Assembly: GCF_011058165.1 (NCBI RefSeq)
Contig: NZ_JAALEG010000021.1
Coordinates: 1-64,000 of the forward strand
Reading direction: 5' to 3'
Origin: Rhodococcus aetherivorans
GTDB lineage: Bacteria > Actinomycetota > Actinomycetes > Mycobacteriales > Mycobacteriaceae
Length of the DNA: 64,000 nucleotides
Each line of letters starts with the position of its first letter. Position 1 is the stretch's first letter. Below the pieces are notes generated by a model. That model saw nothing but the letters and a program-made list of their open reading frames with translations. It was not told where the DNA came from and made no database searches. Below, piece after piece: positions 1 through 9,259 of the stretch. A program made the position numbers and the translations under genes.

Positions 1-2262
1 GTGGCGAGCGCCGAGCCCACCCCGCCCCCGCAGCCCGTCGCCGGCGACGTTGCCGGGGCACCCGAGCAGGTCCCGGACGCCGAGCCGGAACCGCCGGCGG
101 ACGCCGACGTGCCGCCCTGGGAGGCGCCCACTGCCGTGCTGCCCGTCGTCGCGCCGGCGTCCGGCCGCACCGACGCCGAGGTCGAGGTCGAGACCGAGGT
201 CATCCCCACCCTGTCGGACGACGCCTCCCGGGAGCCGGCCACCGAGCAGGAAGCGGCCCCTCGGCCGGCGACCGTACCTCCCGAGTCCGGCACCCCGGCC
301 GGACCGCCCCCGACCGAGCCACCACCGCCCGGACCGCCCCCGGCCGAGCCGGCGCAGGCCGGACCCGGACGCGACGGCGGTCCGCCCTGGCGTCGCATCG
401 CGCTGGTGGTCGGCGGCGTCGCCGCCGTGCTCGCCGCCCTCTACGTCGGCGACCTCGCCGTCTCGTCGGGCAACGTGCCGCGCGGCGTCACCGTCGCCGG
501 CATCGAGATCGGCGGGCGGTCGGTCGCGGAGGCGGAACAGATCCTGCGGACCGAACTCGGGCCACGCGTCGACGAGCCCGTGACCGTCACGGCGGGCGAC
601 GTGACCGCGCAGATCGTGCCGGCGCAGGCGGGTCTGGACGTCGACTGGGAGCACACCCTCGACCGCATCGGATCGCAGCCGCTCGACCCGATCACCCGCG
701 TGACGTCGTTCTTCGGCGGCGGCAACGAGATCGGCGTCGTGTCGACGCGCGACGACGCCGCGCTGTCGGCGGCGATCGGCGGCGTCCGCGCGGTCGCCGA
801 CCGGCCGCCACGGGAGGGCAACCTCGTGTTCGACGGGGCGACCCCGGTGCCCGTGCCGCCGCTGCCCGGGCAGACGCTCGATGCGGAAGCCTCCGCAGAC
901 CTGTTCGCCGAACGCTGGGCGTTCGGCGACGTCGCGTTCCCCGTCGAGACGGTCGAGGTGACGGTCACGCCCGAGGGACTCGAACGCGCACTGCGAGACG
1001 TCGCGGACCCCGCCGTCGCAGCCGACGTGACGGTGCGCGGTCGCGACGGGGCCGTCGCGACCCTGCCCAGCGACCGTGTCGGCGCCGTGCTGACCTTCGT
1101 GCCCGACGGCAACGGGGGACTGACCCCGCAGTACGGGATCGAGGCCGCGACCGAGATCCTCCGGCCGCAACTGGCCGCGACCGAGGTGGAGCCGAAAGAC
1201 GCCCGGATCGTGCTCGAGGGCGGGGGCCCCACGGTGATCCCGTCGGTCGACGGCGAGCTCGTCGACTGGGCGGTCAGCCTCGAAGCGCTGCCGCAGCTGC
1301 TGGCCGCGCCGGGGGAGCGGGTGACCGACGCCGTGTACAAGCCGGTCACTCCCAAGCTGACCACGGAGGCCGCCGAGAAGCTGGGCATCCGCGAGGTGAT
1401 CGGCGAGTTCACCACCGGGGGCTTCGAGTACGCCTCGGGCGTGAACATCCGCCTGGCGGCCTCGGAGATCAACGGTGCGCTGGTCAAGCCGGGGGAGACG
1501 TTCTCGCTCAACGGCTACACCGGCCCGCGCGGCGCGGCGCAAGGGTACGTCGAGTCCGGCATCATCAACAACGGACGCCCATCCAAAGCGGTGGGCGGCG
1601 GCATCAGCCAGCTCGCGACCACCCTGTACAACGCGACGTACTTCGCAGGCATGGAGGATGTCGAGCACACCGAGCACAGCTACTACATCTCCCGGTACCC
1701 GGCGGCCCGGGAGGCGACGGTCTTCGAGGGTGCGATCGACCTGAAGTTCCGCAATCCTTTCGACACCGGGGTGCTGATCCAGGCGATCGGCACGTCGTCG
1801 GACATCACGGTGCGGATCTGGGGCACCAAGACCGTGGACGTCGAATCCGTGACCGGTCCCCGCACGAACTTCACGGCGCCGAACACGATCACGCTGCCGG
1901 CCGGGCCGGGGTGCATCCCGTCGAGCGGCGCGCAGGGCTTCACCGTGAGCGACACCCGCATCATCACCGACGCGGCCACCGGCCGGCAGATCTCGAGCAC
2001 CACCCGCACGGTCCGCTACGACCCGGTGCCCGTGGTGCGCTGCGTCAGCGCCGAGCCGGAGCCCGCGCCGGAGGCGGCACCGGCCGCGCCGTCGCAGCCG
2101 GCGCCCGGGGAGGCGGAGACGCCCGGAGGCGGCGCGGAGGCACCCGCCGGCGCGCGACCGGCCGTGACGACGACCCCGCAGCCCGCCCCGAGCACCCCGG
2201 ACGAATCCGGGGATGCGCCGGCCGCGGCCCCCGCGGGAACGTCGCAGACCGGCACGCCGTAG
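1..2262 (+). CDS. VanW-family membrane-anchored cell-envelope protein (5' end at window edge)
   Basis: This is a predicted single-pass envelope protein. Residues 1-130 are an Ala/Pro/Glu-rich low-complexity segment, 131-155 form one transmembrane helix, about 160-450 resemble YoaR-type putative peptidoglycan-binding repeats, and about 469-590 are the VanW domain (GETFSLNGYTGPR and GGGISQLATTLYNA are visible). The tail from about residue 690 is again Pro/Ala-rich. The biochemical role of VanW domains is not established; the family is associated with cell-wall and glycopeptide-resistance loci. The GTG at base 1 is the first base of the window, so the reading frame may extend upstream and the N-terminus may be incomplete. 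A strong hairpin follows the stop. Confidence 0.85.
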   Translation: MASAEPTPPPQPVAGDVAGAPEQVPDAEPEPPADADVPPWEAPTAVLPVVAPASGRTDAEVEVETEVIPTLSDDASREPATEQEAAPRPATVPPESGTPAGPPPTEPPPPGPPPAEPAQAGPGRDGGPPWRRIALVVGGVAAVLAALYVGDLAVSSGNVPRGVTVAGIEIGGRSVAEAEQILRTELGPRVDEPVTVTAGDVTAQIVPAQAGLDVDWEHTLDRIGSQPLDPITRVTSFFGGGNEIGVVSTRDDAALSAAIGGVRAVADRPPREGNLVFDGATPVPVPPLPGQTLDAEASADLFAERWAFGDVAFPVETVEVTVTPEGLERALRDVADPAVAADVTVRGRDGAVATLPSDRVGAVLTFVPDGNGGLTPQYGIEAATEILRPQLAATEVEPKDARIVLEGGGPTVIPSVDGELVDWAVSLEALPQLLAAPGERVTDAVYKPVTPKLTTEAAEKLGIREVIGEFTTGGFEYASGVNIRLAASEINGALVKPGETFSLNGYTGPRGAAQGYVESGIINNGRPSKAVGGGISQLATTLYNATYFAGMEDVEHTEHSYYISRYPAAREATVFEGAIDLKFRNPFDTGVLIQAIGTSSDITVRIWGTKTVDVESVTGPRTNFTAPNTITLPAGPGCIPSSGAQGFTVSDTRIITDAATGRQISSTTRTVRYDPVPVVRCVSAEPEPAPEAAPAAPSQPAPGEAETPGGGAEAPAGARPAVTTTPQPAPSTPDESGDAPAAAPAGTSQTGTP

Positions 2263-2282
2263 CGCGGAACCAGCCTGCACAC

Positions 2283-2319
2283 GACTGTGCCCTCCGTTAC
2301 GAAACGGGAGGGCACAGTC
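2283..2319 (+). terminator. hairpin terminator after the VanW gene
   Basis: Perfect 13-bp arms (GACTGTGCCCTCC at 2283-2295 and its complement at 2307-2319) enclose an 11-nt loop that can pair further with one bulge. It starts 20 bases after the VanW stop. There is no T-tract, as is common for actinobacterial terminators. It lies between convergent genes and could serve both. Confidence 0.7.
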
Positions 2320-2345
2320 CTGTGTACTACCTACTCACTCGGATC

Positions 2346-2410
2346 CGGGCCGAGCCGGGCCGAGCCGGGCCGAGCCGGGCCGAGCCGAGCCGGGCCGAGC
2401 CGGGCCGAGC
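2346..2410. repeat. tandem array of a 10-bp unit (CCGGGCCGAG)
   Basis: About six and a half copies of a GC-only 10-mer in tandem, with one unit altered by a CCGAG duplication. It sits in the gap between the convergent VanW and acyl-CoA dehydrogenase genes and runs directly into the 51-nt dyad that follows. I see no coding potential. Copy number is likely to vary between strains by slippage. Confidence 0.85.
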
Positions 2411-2457
2411 GAATGTATCGTTCAGCTCCTCAGCGGTAGCGGACGATACATTCGCTC
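2407..2457. repeat. 51-nt intergenic hairpin, copy 1 (15-nt arms, 21-nt loop)
   Basis: Arms GAGCGAATGTATCGT (2407-2421) and the exact complement (2443-2457) flank a 21-nt loop. A second element with the same arm length, loop length and CGAATGT core lies at 17948-17998. Both sit just after gene 3' ends. It could act as a terminator or mRNA-stabilising structure, or be a member of a small dispersed repeat family. Confidence 0.8.
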
Positions 2458-2495
2458 ACCTGCCACGGCCACCTGCCACGGCTACCTGCCACGGC
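2458..2495. repeat. three tandem copies of a 13-bp unit (ACCTGCCACGGC plus one base)
   Basis: ACCTGCCACGGC occurs at 2458-2469, 2471-2482 and 2484-2495 with single-base spacers (C, then T). The array ends exactly at the stop codon of the acyl-CoA dehydrogenase gene on the other strand. Function unknown. Confidence 0.85.
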
Positions 2496-4331
2496 TCAGA
2501 AGGCCGCTTCGTCGAGCTCCATGATGTCGAGGTCGACGTTCGCGACGATGCCGCGCACGGCGGTCAGCTCGGGCAGGACGTTCTTGGCGAAGAAGCCGGC
2601 GATGGCGACCTTGCCTTCGTAGAACGCCTTGTCCTTGGCGTCCGGGCCGGCGTCGAGGGCCGCGAGGGCGATCTGGGCCTGCTCGAGCAGGCGCCAGCCG
2701 ATGAGCAGGTCACCGAAGGCGAGCAGGAACCGCACCGAGCCCAGACCCACCTTGTACAGCTCGGTCGGCTGTTCCTGGGCGCCCATGAGGAAGCCGGTCA
2801 GGGTGGCGGTCATGGCCTGGACGTCCTCGAGGGCCGTGGCGAGCAGGGCCCGCTCGGACTTGAGGCGCTCGTCGGCGCTGTCGGAGGCGAGGAACTTCTG
2901 GATCTGGCCGGTGAGGTGGGCGAGGGCGACGCCGCGGTCGCGGGCGATCTTGCGGAAGAAGAAGTCCTGCGCCTGGATGGCGGTGGTGCCCTCGTAGAGG
3001 GAGTCGATCTTCGCGTCGCGGATGTACTGCTCGATCGGGTAGTCCTGCAGGAAGCCGGAGCCGCCGAGGGTCTGCAGCGAGTCGGTCAGGTACTGGTAGG
3101 CGCGCTCGGAGCCGACGCCCTTGACGATGGGCAGCAGCAGGTCGTTGACGCGGTGCGCCAGCTCGTGGTCGGCGCCGGAGATCTGCTCGGCGACGACGTC
3201 GTCCTGGTGGGCGGCGGTGTAGAGGTAGACCGCGCGCAGACCCTCGGCGTAGGCCTTCTGCATGGCCAGGGCGCGCCGCACGTCCGGGTGGTGGGTGATG
3301 GTGACCCGGGGGGCGGTCTTGTCGGTCATCTGGGTCAGATCGGCGCCCTGGACGCGTTCCTTGGCGTAGGCCAGGGCGTTGAGGTAGCCGGTGGAGAGGG
3401 TCGCGATGGCCTTGGTGCCCACCATCATGCGGGCGTGCTCGATGACGTCGAACATCTGGGCGATGCCGTTGTGGACCTCGCCGACGAGCCAGCCCTGGGC
3501 GGGCACGCCGTGGCCGCCGAAGGTGACCTCGCAGGTGGCGGACGCCTTCAGGCCCATCTTGTGCTCGACGTTGGTGACGAACACACCGTTGCGCTCGCCC
3601 ATCTCGTTCTTCTCGAAGTCGAAGTGGAACTTCGGGACGAAGAACAGCGACAGGCCCTTGGTGCCGGGGCCGGCGCCCTCGGGGCGGGCGAGGACTAGGT
3701 GGAAGATGTTTTCGAACAGATCGTCGGAGTCGGCGGAGGTGATGAACCGCTTGACGCCCTCGATGTGCCAGGAGCCGTCGTCCTGCTTGATCGCCTTGGT
3801 GCGGCCGGCGCCGACGTCGGAACCGGCATCGGGCTCGGTCAGGACCATGGTGGCGCCCCAGCCGCGTTCGACGATGGTCGCGGCCCACTTCTTCTGCTCG
3901 TCGGTGCCGTTGGCGTGGAGCACGCCGGCGAAGGACGGACCGGCGGCGTACATGAAGGCGGCCGGCTGGGCGCCGAGCATCATCTCGTTGACGGCCCAGC
4001 TCAGGGCGCGCGGCGCCGGCGTTCCGCCGATCTCCTCCTCGAGGCCCATGGACCAGTAGCCGGCCTCGTACCAGGAGTTGAACGCCTTCTTGAAGCCTTC
4101 GGGCAGCGAGACCGAGTGGGTCTCGGGATCGAAGACCGGGGGGGTGCGGTCGGTTTCGGCGAACGACTCCGCCGCGGGGCCCTCGGTGAGGGTCTTCACC
4201 TCGGCCAGAATGCCACGAGAGGTCTCCTCGTCGAGGTCACCGAACTTCCCGGCCTCGAGGAGCGTCTGAATCTTCAGCACCTCGAAGAGGTTGAACTCCA
4301 GATCCCGGAGGTTGCTCTTGTAATGGCCCAT
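2496..4331 (-). CDS. fadE5: acyl-CoA dehydrogenase, FadE5 type
   Basis: This is a predicted FAD-dependent acyl-CoA dehydrogenase that introduces the alpha-beta double bond in fatty acyl-CoA beta-oxidation. At 611 residues it belongs to the long subgroup typified by mycobacterial FadE5 rather than the usual 380-residue enzymes. The N-terminal extension (residues 1-60), the [11 protein letters not shown] flavin/substrate motif near residue 165 and the catalytic glutamate of the [14 protein letters not shown] motif near residue 446 are present. The start is supported by a GGGAG ribosome-binding site about 11 bases upstream. It is transcribed alone. A 22-bp dyad 70-91 bases upstream suggests repression by a TetR-type fatty-acid regulator, which is inferred. 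Confidence 0.92.
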   Translation of the reverse strand: MGHYKSNLRDLEFNLFEVLKIQTLLEAGKFGDLDEETSRGILAEVKTLTEGPAAESFAETDRTPPVFDPETHSVSLPEGFKKAFNSWYEAGYWSMGLEEEIGGTPAPRALSWAVNEMMLGAQPAAFMYAAGPSFAGVLHANGTDEQKKWAATIVERGWGATMVLTEPDAGSDVGAGRTKAIKQDDGSWHIEGVKRFITSADSDDLFENIFHLVLARPEGAGPGTKGLSLFFVPKFHFDFEKNEMGERNGVFVTNVEHKMGLKASATCEVTFGGHGVPAQGWLVGEVHNGIAQMFDVIEHARMMVGTKAIATLSTGYLNALAYAKERVQGADLTQMTDKTAPRVTITHHPDVRRALAMQKAYAEGLRAVYLYTAAHQDDVVAEQISGADHELAHRVNDLLLPIVKGVGSERAYQYLTDSLQTLGGSGFLQDYPIEQYIRDAKIDSLYEGTTAIQAQDFFFRKIARDRGVALAHLTGQIQKFLASDSADERLKSERALLATALEDVQAMTATLTGFLMGAQEQPTELYKVGLGSVRFLLAFGDLLIGWRLLEQAQIALAALDAGPDAKDKAFYEGKVAIAGFFAKNVLPELTAVRGIVANVDLDIMELDEAAF

Positions 4332-4400
4332 GTCTGCGCTACTCCCAGTGAGATGGTGCGGTCAAGCAGTGTTCGAGTACCGCCCAAGTTATTACTCGTC

Positions 4401-4422
4401 GGTAACATCCGCCTATGTTACC
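4401..4422. promoter_or_regulatory. palindromic operator upstream of the FadE5-type gene
   Basis: GGTAACAT (4401-4408) and its exact complement ATGTTACC (4415-4422) are separated by six bases. The dyad lies 70-91 bases upstream of the fadE5-type start and just past the 3' end of the convergently placed methyltransferase gene. Geometry and AT content suit a TetR-family repressor. The regulator is not encoded nearby. Confidence 0.6.
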
Positions 4423-4432
4423 CGCCGGGCAA

Positions 4433-5041
4433 CTAACTGCCAAGGGTCGGTTTGCGTGCCACGACCAGCGCGTCGATCGCCATTCCTGCGTCCGTTTCCC
4501 GCATTCTCCGCTCGGCGGTCCGGATATCCAGCCGGTCGTGCATTTCCTCGGCGAGATCCGTTGGTGTGTAGAGGATCTCGGGATCGCGAGGACCTCCGAC
4601 GCCCTCGGTGGGATTGGTCGAATCGTGCCCCAGAAATATGAGGATTCCGTCAGGTTTCAGGGCCGCGATCGCATTGTCGATCAATGCTCGTCGCTGTGGC
4701 GGAGGGAAATGGAGATAGGCGGAGAGGATGAGATCATATTCGGCGTCGAAGGTGATCTCGGTCACGTCGGCGCACGCGTACGTCAGGCGCTCACGCACCC
4801 GTCGCGGCGCCTGCGCCGCGATCGCCCGGGCCTTGTCCACCGCCACCCGGGAGAAGTCGACGCCGGTCACCTCCCAGCCGCGCGTGGCCAGCCAGAGCGA
4901 GTGCCGGCCCTCGCCGCACCCCAGATCCAGTGCCCGGCCGTGCGGCAGCGACGTCGCGAACTCGACGATCACCGGGTTCGGCGGCGATCCCCACACCGTC
5001 TCGCTCTCCGCATACCGCGCATCCCACTCCTGTGCGTCCAT
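4433..5041 (-). CDS. class I SAM-dependent methyltransferase
   Basis: A 202-residue cytoplasmic methyltransferase with the classic SAM motif I (ALDLGCGEGRHS, residues 37-48), an acidic strand-2 residue (VTGVDFSRVAV) and a motif IV-like LILSAYLHFPP. The N-terminal WDARYAESETVWGSPPN signature is typical of the TehB/thiopurine-methyltransferase-like group. The substrate cannot be inferred from sequence. It lies head-to-tail behind the DUF4185 gene with a 30-base gap, but the two need not be functionally linked. Confidence 0.85.
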   Translation of the reverse strand: MDAQEWDARYAESETVWGSPPNPVIVEFATSLPHGRALDLGCGEGRHSLWLATRGWEVTGVDFSRVAVDKARAIAAQAPRRVRERLTYACADVTEITFDAEYDLILSAYLHFPPPQRRALIDNAIAALKPDGILIFLGHDSTNPTEGVGGPRDPEILYTPTDLAEEMHDRLDIRTAERRMRETDAGMAIDALVVARKPTLGS

Positions 5042-5071
5042 GGACGCACGGTAGCCCGGACGCCGCGCCGG

Positions 5072-6214
5072 TCAGGGGTGGAGCGTGGTACGCAGCAGCA
5101 GCACGTTGTAGTTCTGGTGCACGGTCGTGAGGAAGTACAGGTCCGGACCCGACGACCACGGGTGGATGTACGCGCCGTACGCCGTCGGCAGCTCCCGGGT
5201 GTCGACGACGACCTCCGGCGCGCTCCACGGGCCGGTGGGCGACGGGGCGCGGCGCAGCACCACGGAGTTGTGGCCGTCGGTGGTCAGCAGCACGAACTGC
5301 CCGAGGTAGTCGTTCCACTGCACCGACAGCTCGGCCGCGCCGCCCGCCATCACCGGGCGGGCCGCATTCACGTCGCGCACCCACGCTCCGCCGTCCCAGT
5401 ACTCGTAGGCCGCGAGATCGAGCATCTGCAGTTCCGGCACGCGCGCCAGGTGCACCAGGCCGCCGCGGCCGGGCGGCGTTCCGTACTGATAGACGAACCC
5501 GCCGTGCCGGACGAAGGCGCCCATCTGAAAGTTCCGGTTCCCGCCGACGCTCGGCCGCTCGGTCTGCGGCGCCACCGTCCAGTTCTCCCCGTTGTCGTGG
5601 GAGAAGGCCAGCCCCGAGAAGTTGGTCTCCCACGAGCCGGCCTGCCCCCAGTTCTTCACCGACATCAAGCTCAGGAACTGGGTGTCGCCGACGGCGATCC
5701 CCGCGGTGGGGATCCGGCTGATCTCCACGAACGGGATCTTCGGGCTCGGTACGAGTTCCTTCGCCTGACCGAAGAAGTCACGGGCCGCGCTGTCGAACGT
5801 CATCCCGTCCGTGAGGTTGCGGTCCGAGCTGCGGAACAGCGCGCTGCTGCGCCAGGCCCAGATGCTGCCCGAGAGAAGGTTGGGCAGCCCGAGGCCCGCC
5901 GTGTCGCCGAACGCGGTCAGCACCTGGCCGCGGCCGTTGTCCCACATGACGCCGAGGTCGGTGCCGAGCACGTTCATGTCCTGCGTGCGGTTGGTGCTGA
6001 GCATCCCGGTCTGCTGCGCCACCACCTGGGTGCGGCCGCGCAGCTCCGGCAGGCCGTTGACCCCGTTGAGTCCTGGGATGGGATTGATCGCGTTCGGGTT
6101 CGCCGCCACGGTGCCCGCGAACGGAACCACCGTCACGGCGGCACAGGTCAGCGCAAGGACTCCGATGCGGGCGGAAGCACGTCGGTAACCCCCATTACGT
6201 GTGTGCACGGCCAC
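5072..6214 (-). CDS. secreted DUF4185-domain protein, probable D-arabinan hydrolase (GH183-like)
   Basis: A 380-residue exported protein. Residues 1-38 look like a Sec signal peptide (basic start, hydrophobic 17-35, cleavage near VAANP). The rest is one DUF4185 domain with a beta-propeller-like composition and repeated WD/GD/YGTPPGRGG segments. DUF4185 enzymes from actinobacteria have been shown to be endo-D-arabinanases (family GH183) acting on arabinogalactan or lipoarabinomannan, so a role in turnover of the organism's own arabinan wall is likely. That is inference from family. A GTG start is used; GTG two codons downstream is an alternative. Confidence 0.82.
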   Translation of the reverse strand: MAVHTRNGGYRRASARIGVLALTCAAVTVVPFAGTVAANPNAINPIPGLNGVNGLPELRGRTQVVAQQTGMLSTNRTQDMNVLGTDLGVMWDNGRGQVLTAFGDTAGLGLPNLLSGSIWAWRSSALFRSSDRNLTDGMTFDSAARDFFGQAKELVPSPKIPFVEISRIPTAGIAVGDTQFLSLMSVKNWGQAGSWETNFSGLAFSHDNGENWTVAPQTERPSVGGNRNFQMGAFVRHGGFVYQYGTPPGRGGLVHLARVPELQMLDLAAYEYWDGGAWVRDVNAARPVMAGGAAELSVQWNDYLGQFVLLTTDGHNSVVLRRAPSPTGPWSAPEVVVDTRELPTAYGAYIHPWSSGPDLYFLTTVHQNYNVLLLRTTLHP

Positions 6215-6392
6215 AGACGGTAACAGGAGGTGGCAGTAGTCACACGCGGTCCCGGGCCCGTCGGCGTGTCCCGGCGGCCCGCGCGCAAGGGCCGTGGCCG
6301 ACGGGTCGGCTCCGCTACGATTCGCGCGCGCGTTACCGTGTCAGGAACGCGATGCACTGACAGCCAGTGCACGAAGAAGAGGAGTTCGCCTG

Positions 6393-7411
<1,019 letters not shown>

Positions 7412-7412
<1 letters not shown>

Positions 7413-8143
7413 TGGCCGCGGCGAACTCCGCCGGCCGCCGGCGCTGGTTGTGGTTGCTCGCCTACGTGCTCGCCTTCGTCGCGTTCGTCGTCCTCCAGCA
7501 GACGTACGGCGGCGACGAGGCGGGTCCCGGCGGGTCCACGTCGGCACCCGCGCCGGCCCCGTCGTCGGCCGCCGCCGCCGAGGCGGTCGAACTGCTGAAG
7601 AGCCTCGCCGTGCGGGAACCGGACCCGTCCGGCGGTTACGACCGCGCCCTGTTCGGGCCGGCATGGACCGACGACGTGACCGTCGCGGGCGGGCGCAACG
7701 GCTGCGACACGCGCAACGACGTCCTGAAGCGGGATCTCGTGAACATCAAGCTGGCGCCGGTGACGAAGGAGTGCACCGTCGAGGCGGGGACCCTGTACGA
7801 CCCGTACACGGGGCGGGAGATCTACTTCCGGCGCGGCGTCGACACGTCGTCGGCGGTGCAGATCGATCACGTCGTCGCCCTGTCGGACGCGTGGCAGAAG
7901 GGTGCGCGGCTGCTCGATGCGCAGGCCCGCAAGAACCTCGCGAACGATCCCCGGAACCTGCAGGCCGTCGACGGGCCCACGAACCAGGGCAAGGGCGACA
8001 AGGACGCGGCGCAGTGGCTGCCCCCGAACTCGGAGTACCGCTGCACCTACGTCTCCCGGCAGATCGAGGTGAAGGCGGAGTACGGCCTGTGGATCACGCC
8101 GGACGAGAGGGACGCGATGGCCGGCGTCCTGGCCACCTGCTGA
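7412..8143 (+). CDS. membrane-anchored or secreted HNH nuclease (GmrSD/DUF1524-type)
   Basis: A 243-residue protein with an N-terminal hydrophobic helix (residues 10-30) that is either an uncleaved anchor or a signal peptide, a Ser/Ala/Pro linker, and a C-terminal HNH-type nuclease domain. The IDHVVALSDAW motif (residues about 150-160) supplies the general-base His, and NLQAVDGPTNQGKGD the metal-ligand Asn/His region. Proteins of this type are common in actinobacteria and are thought to act outside the membrane on DNA; their purpose is unclear. The GTG start overlaps the fabH stop by one base, implying translational coupling. Cysteines near residues 95, 122 and 213 fit an extracellular disulfide-bonded fold. 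Confidence 0.85.
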
Positions 8144-8153
8144 CGGCCGGGCC

Positions 8154-9128
8154 TCAGGCGCGGCGGTGCACGAGGTGCTTGCGGACCGCCGTCACCACCC
8201 CGGCCGCCGAGGCGACGATCACCACGATGCACACGATGCCGACCCCTAGGTTCAGCTGAGCCGTCAGGTCGGAGCCCGTGCGCTCGCGCAGGTCGGAAAG
8301 GAACTGCGGCGAGAAGTACGGCCGGTGCACGAGCACGGCCGTGGCCACCGCGACGGCGAGCAGATCGGAGACCACCGACAGGGCGGTGACGACCGTCGTC
8401 CAGCTGCGCACGACCAGCGCCACGCTCGCCGAGACCACCCACAGCGCCGCGACGGCCATCATCGCCGGCACCAGCCGGTCGGTGAAGCTGGGGTCGAGGG
8501 CTTCGTACCCGGCACCGAAGAACGACGGCGCGAGCGACGGGGACAGGCTCGCCACCCCGATCAGCACGACCACCGCGAACACCAGTTCCGCGACCGCCTC
8601 GCCGACGGGGATCTCCCGGCCGTGCGGCACCGCCGGGAGGTCGTCCGGGTCCCACCGGCCGAGGTCCGTGCCGGCGGGCGCGGTGCGCTCGAGCACCGCG
8701 AAGACGACGGTCACCCAGAACGCGGCGTACACACCGCCGGTCAGGGCCGCGTCGATCGCGTCCCACACGACGTCGGCGGTGTCGAGGGGCGCGGCCGCGG
8801 GAGCGGTGGCCTCGGTCAGGGCGCCGAGCAGGGTCAGTCCGCCGAGCACCGCCGCCACGACCCCGACGACGGGCCACAGCACCCGTAGGTAGGTGTCGTA
8901 GAGCCGGGGACCGATCAGGTGCCGCGGGGCGCCCCGGTAGGTGCGGGCGAGATCCTCCGGGGAGCCGAGGCCGGCGAGCACCTCACGCACGTCGCGGTCG
9001 GCGGCGGCGTCGTCGATGCGCCGGCGCAGTTCGGCGGCCACGTCGTCGCGCCGGGACCGCGGCAGGTGGACGAGGACGGCGTGCAGGTACCGGTCGACGA
9101 GTTCCCCGTCGGTGAGGCGGGTGGACAT
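8154..9128 (-). CDS. HAAS/permease-prefix-type integral membrane protein
   Basis: 324 residues. Residues 1-80 form a soluble helical domain (LVDRYLHAVLVHLPRSRRDD) like the HAAS signalling or permease-prefix domains that often accompany PadR-type regulators. The rest contains about six to seven transmembrane helices. The start at 9128 is preferred over an upstream in-frame ATG because GGAAGGA lies seven bases before it. Function is unknown; a role in envelope stress or transport signalling is typical for such domain pairs. It is divergent from the E1 gene across a gap with a 20-bp palindrome, but no padR gene is present in the window. Confidence 0.7.
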   Translation of the reverse strand: MSTRLTDGELVDRYLHAVLVHLPRSRRDDVAAELRRRIDDAAADRDVREVLAGLGSPEDLARTYRGAPRHLIGPRLYDTYLRVLWPVVGVVAAVLGGLTLLGALTEATAPAAAPLDTADVVWDAIDAALTGGVYAAFWVTVVFAVLERTAPAGTDLGRWDPDDLPAVPHGREIPVGEAVAELVFAVVVLIGVASLSPSLAPSFFGAGYEALDPSFTDRLVPAMMAVAALWVVSASVALVVRSWTTVVTALSVVSDLLAVAVATAVLVHRPYFSPQFLSDLRERTGSDLTAQLNLGVGIVCIVVIVASAAGVVTAVRKHLVHRRA

Positions 9129-9205
9129 CTCGGTGTTCCTTCCGTTCGGTCCCGGCCTGCATGTGCGGCCGGGCGGGTCGACCCGCGCCGACCGGGACCG
9201 GGCGG

Positions 9206-9225
9206 TACTGTGCCGGTACACAGTA
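9206..9225. promoter_or_regulatory. palindromic operator between divergent HAAS and E1 genes
   Basis: TACTGTG (9206-9212) and its complement CACAGTA (9219-9225) are separated by six bases, 34 bases before the E1 start and 78 bases before the HAAS gene start. It is placed to control one or both divergent promoters. The TACTGTG half-site would fit a PadR- or GntR-type regulator, but none is encoded adjacent. Confidence 0.55.
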
Positions 9226-9259
9226 TTGGGCAGGACCTGCGAGGGTGTGGGGAAGCGCG

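Noticed and set aside
441-1511. Long open frame on the minus strand inside the VanW gene
   Set aside because: Ser/Thr/Arg-rich antisense shadow of GC-rich coding sequence, with no domain and fully overlapping a clear gene.
2346-2495. Tandem repeats considered as a CRISPR array
   Set aside because: Units of 10 and 13 bases lie directly adjacent, with no unique spacers of 30 bases or so and no cas genes.
4415-6223. 602-codon plus-strand frame opposite the methyltransferase and DUF4185 genes
   Set aside because: No family features, Arg/His-rich, and antisense to two well-supported genes.
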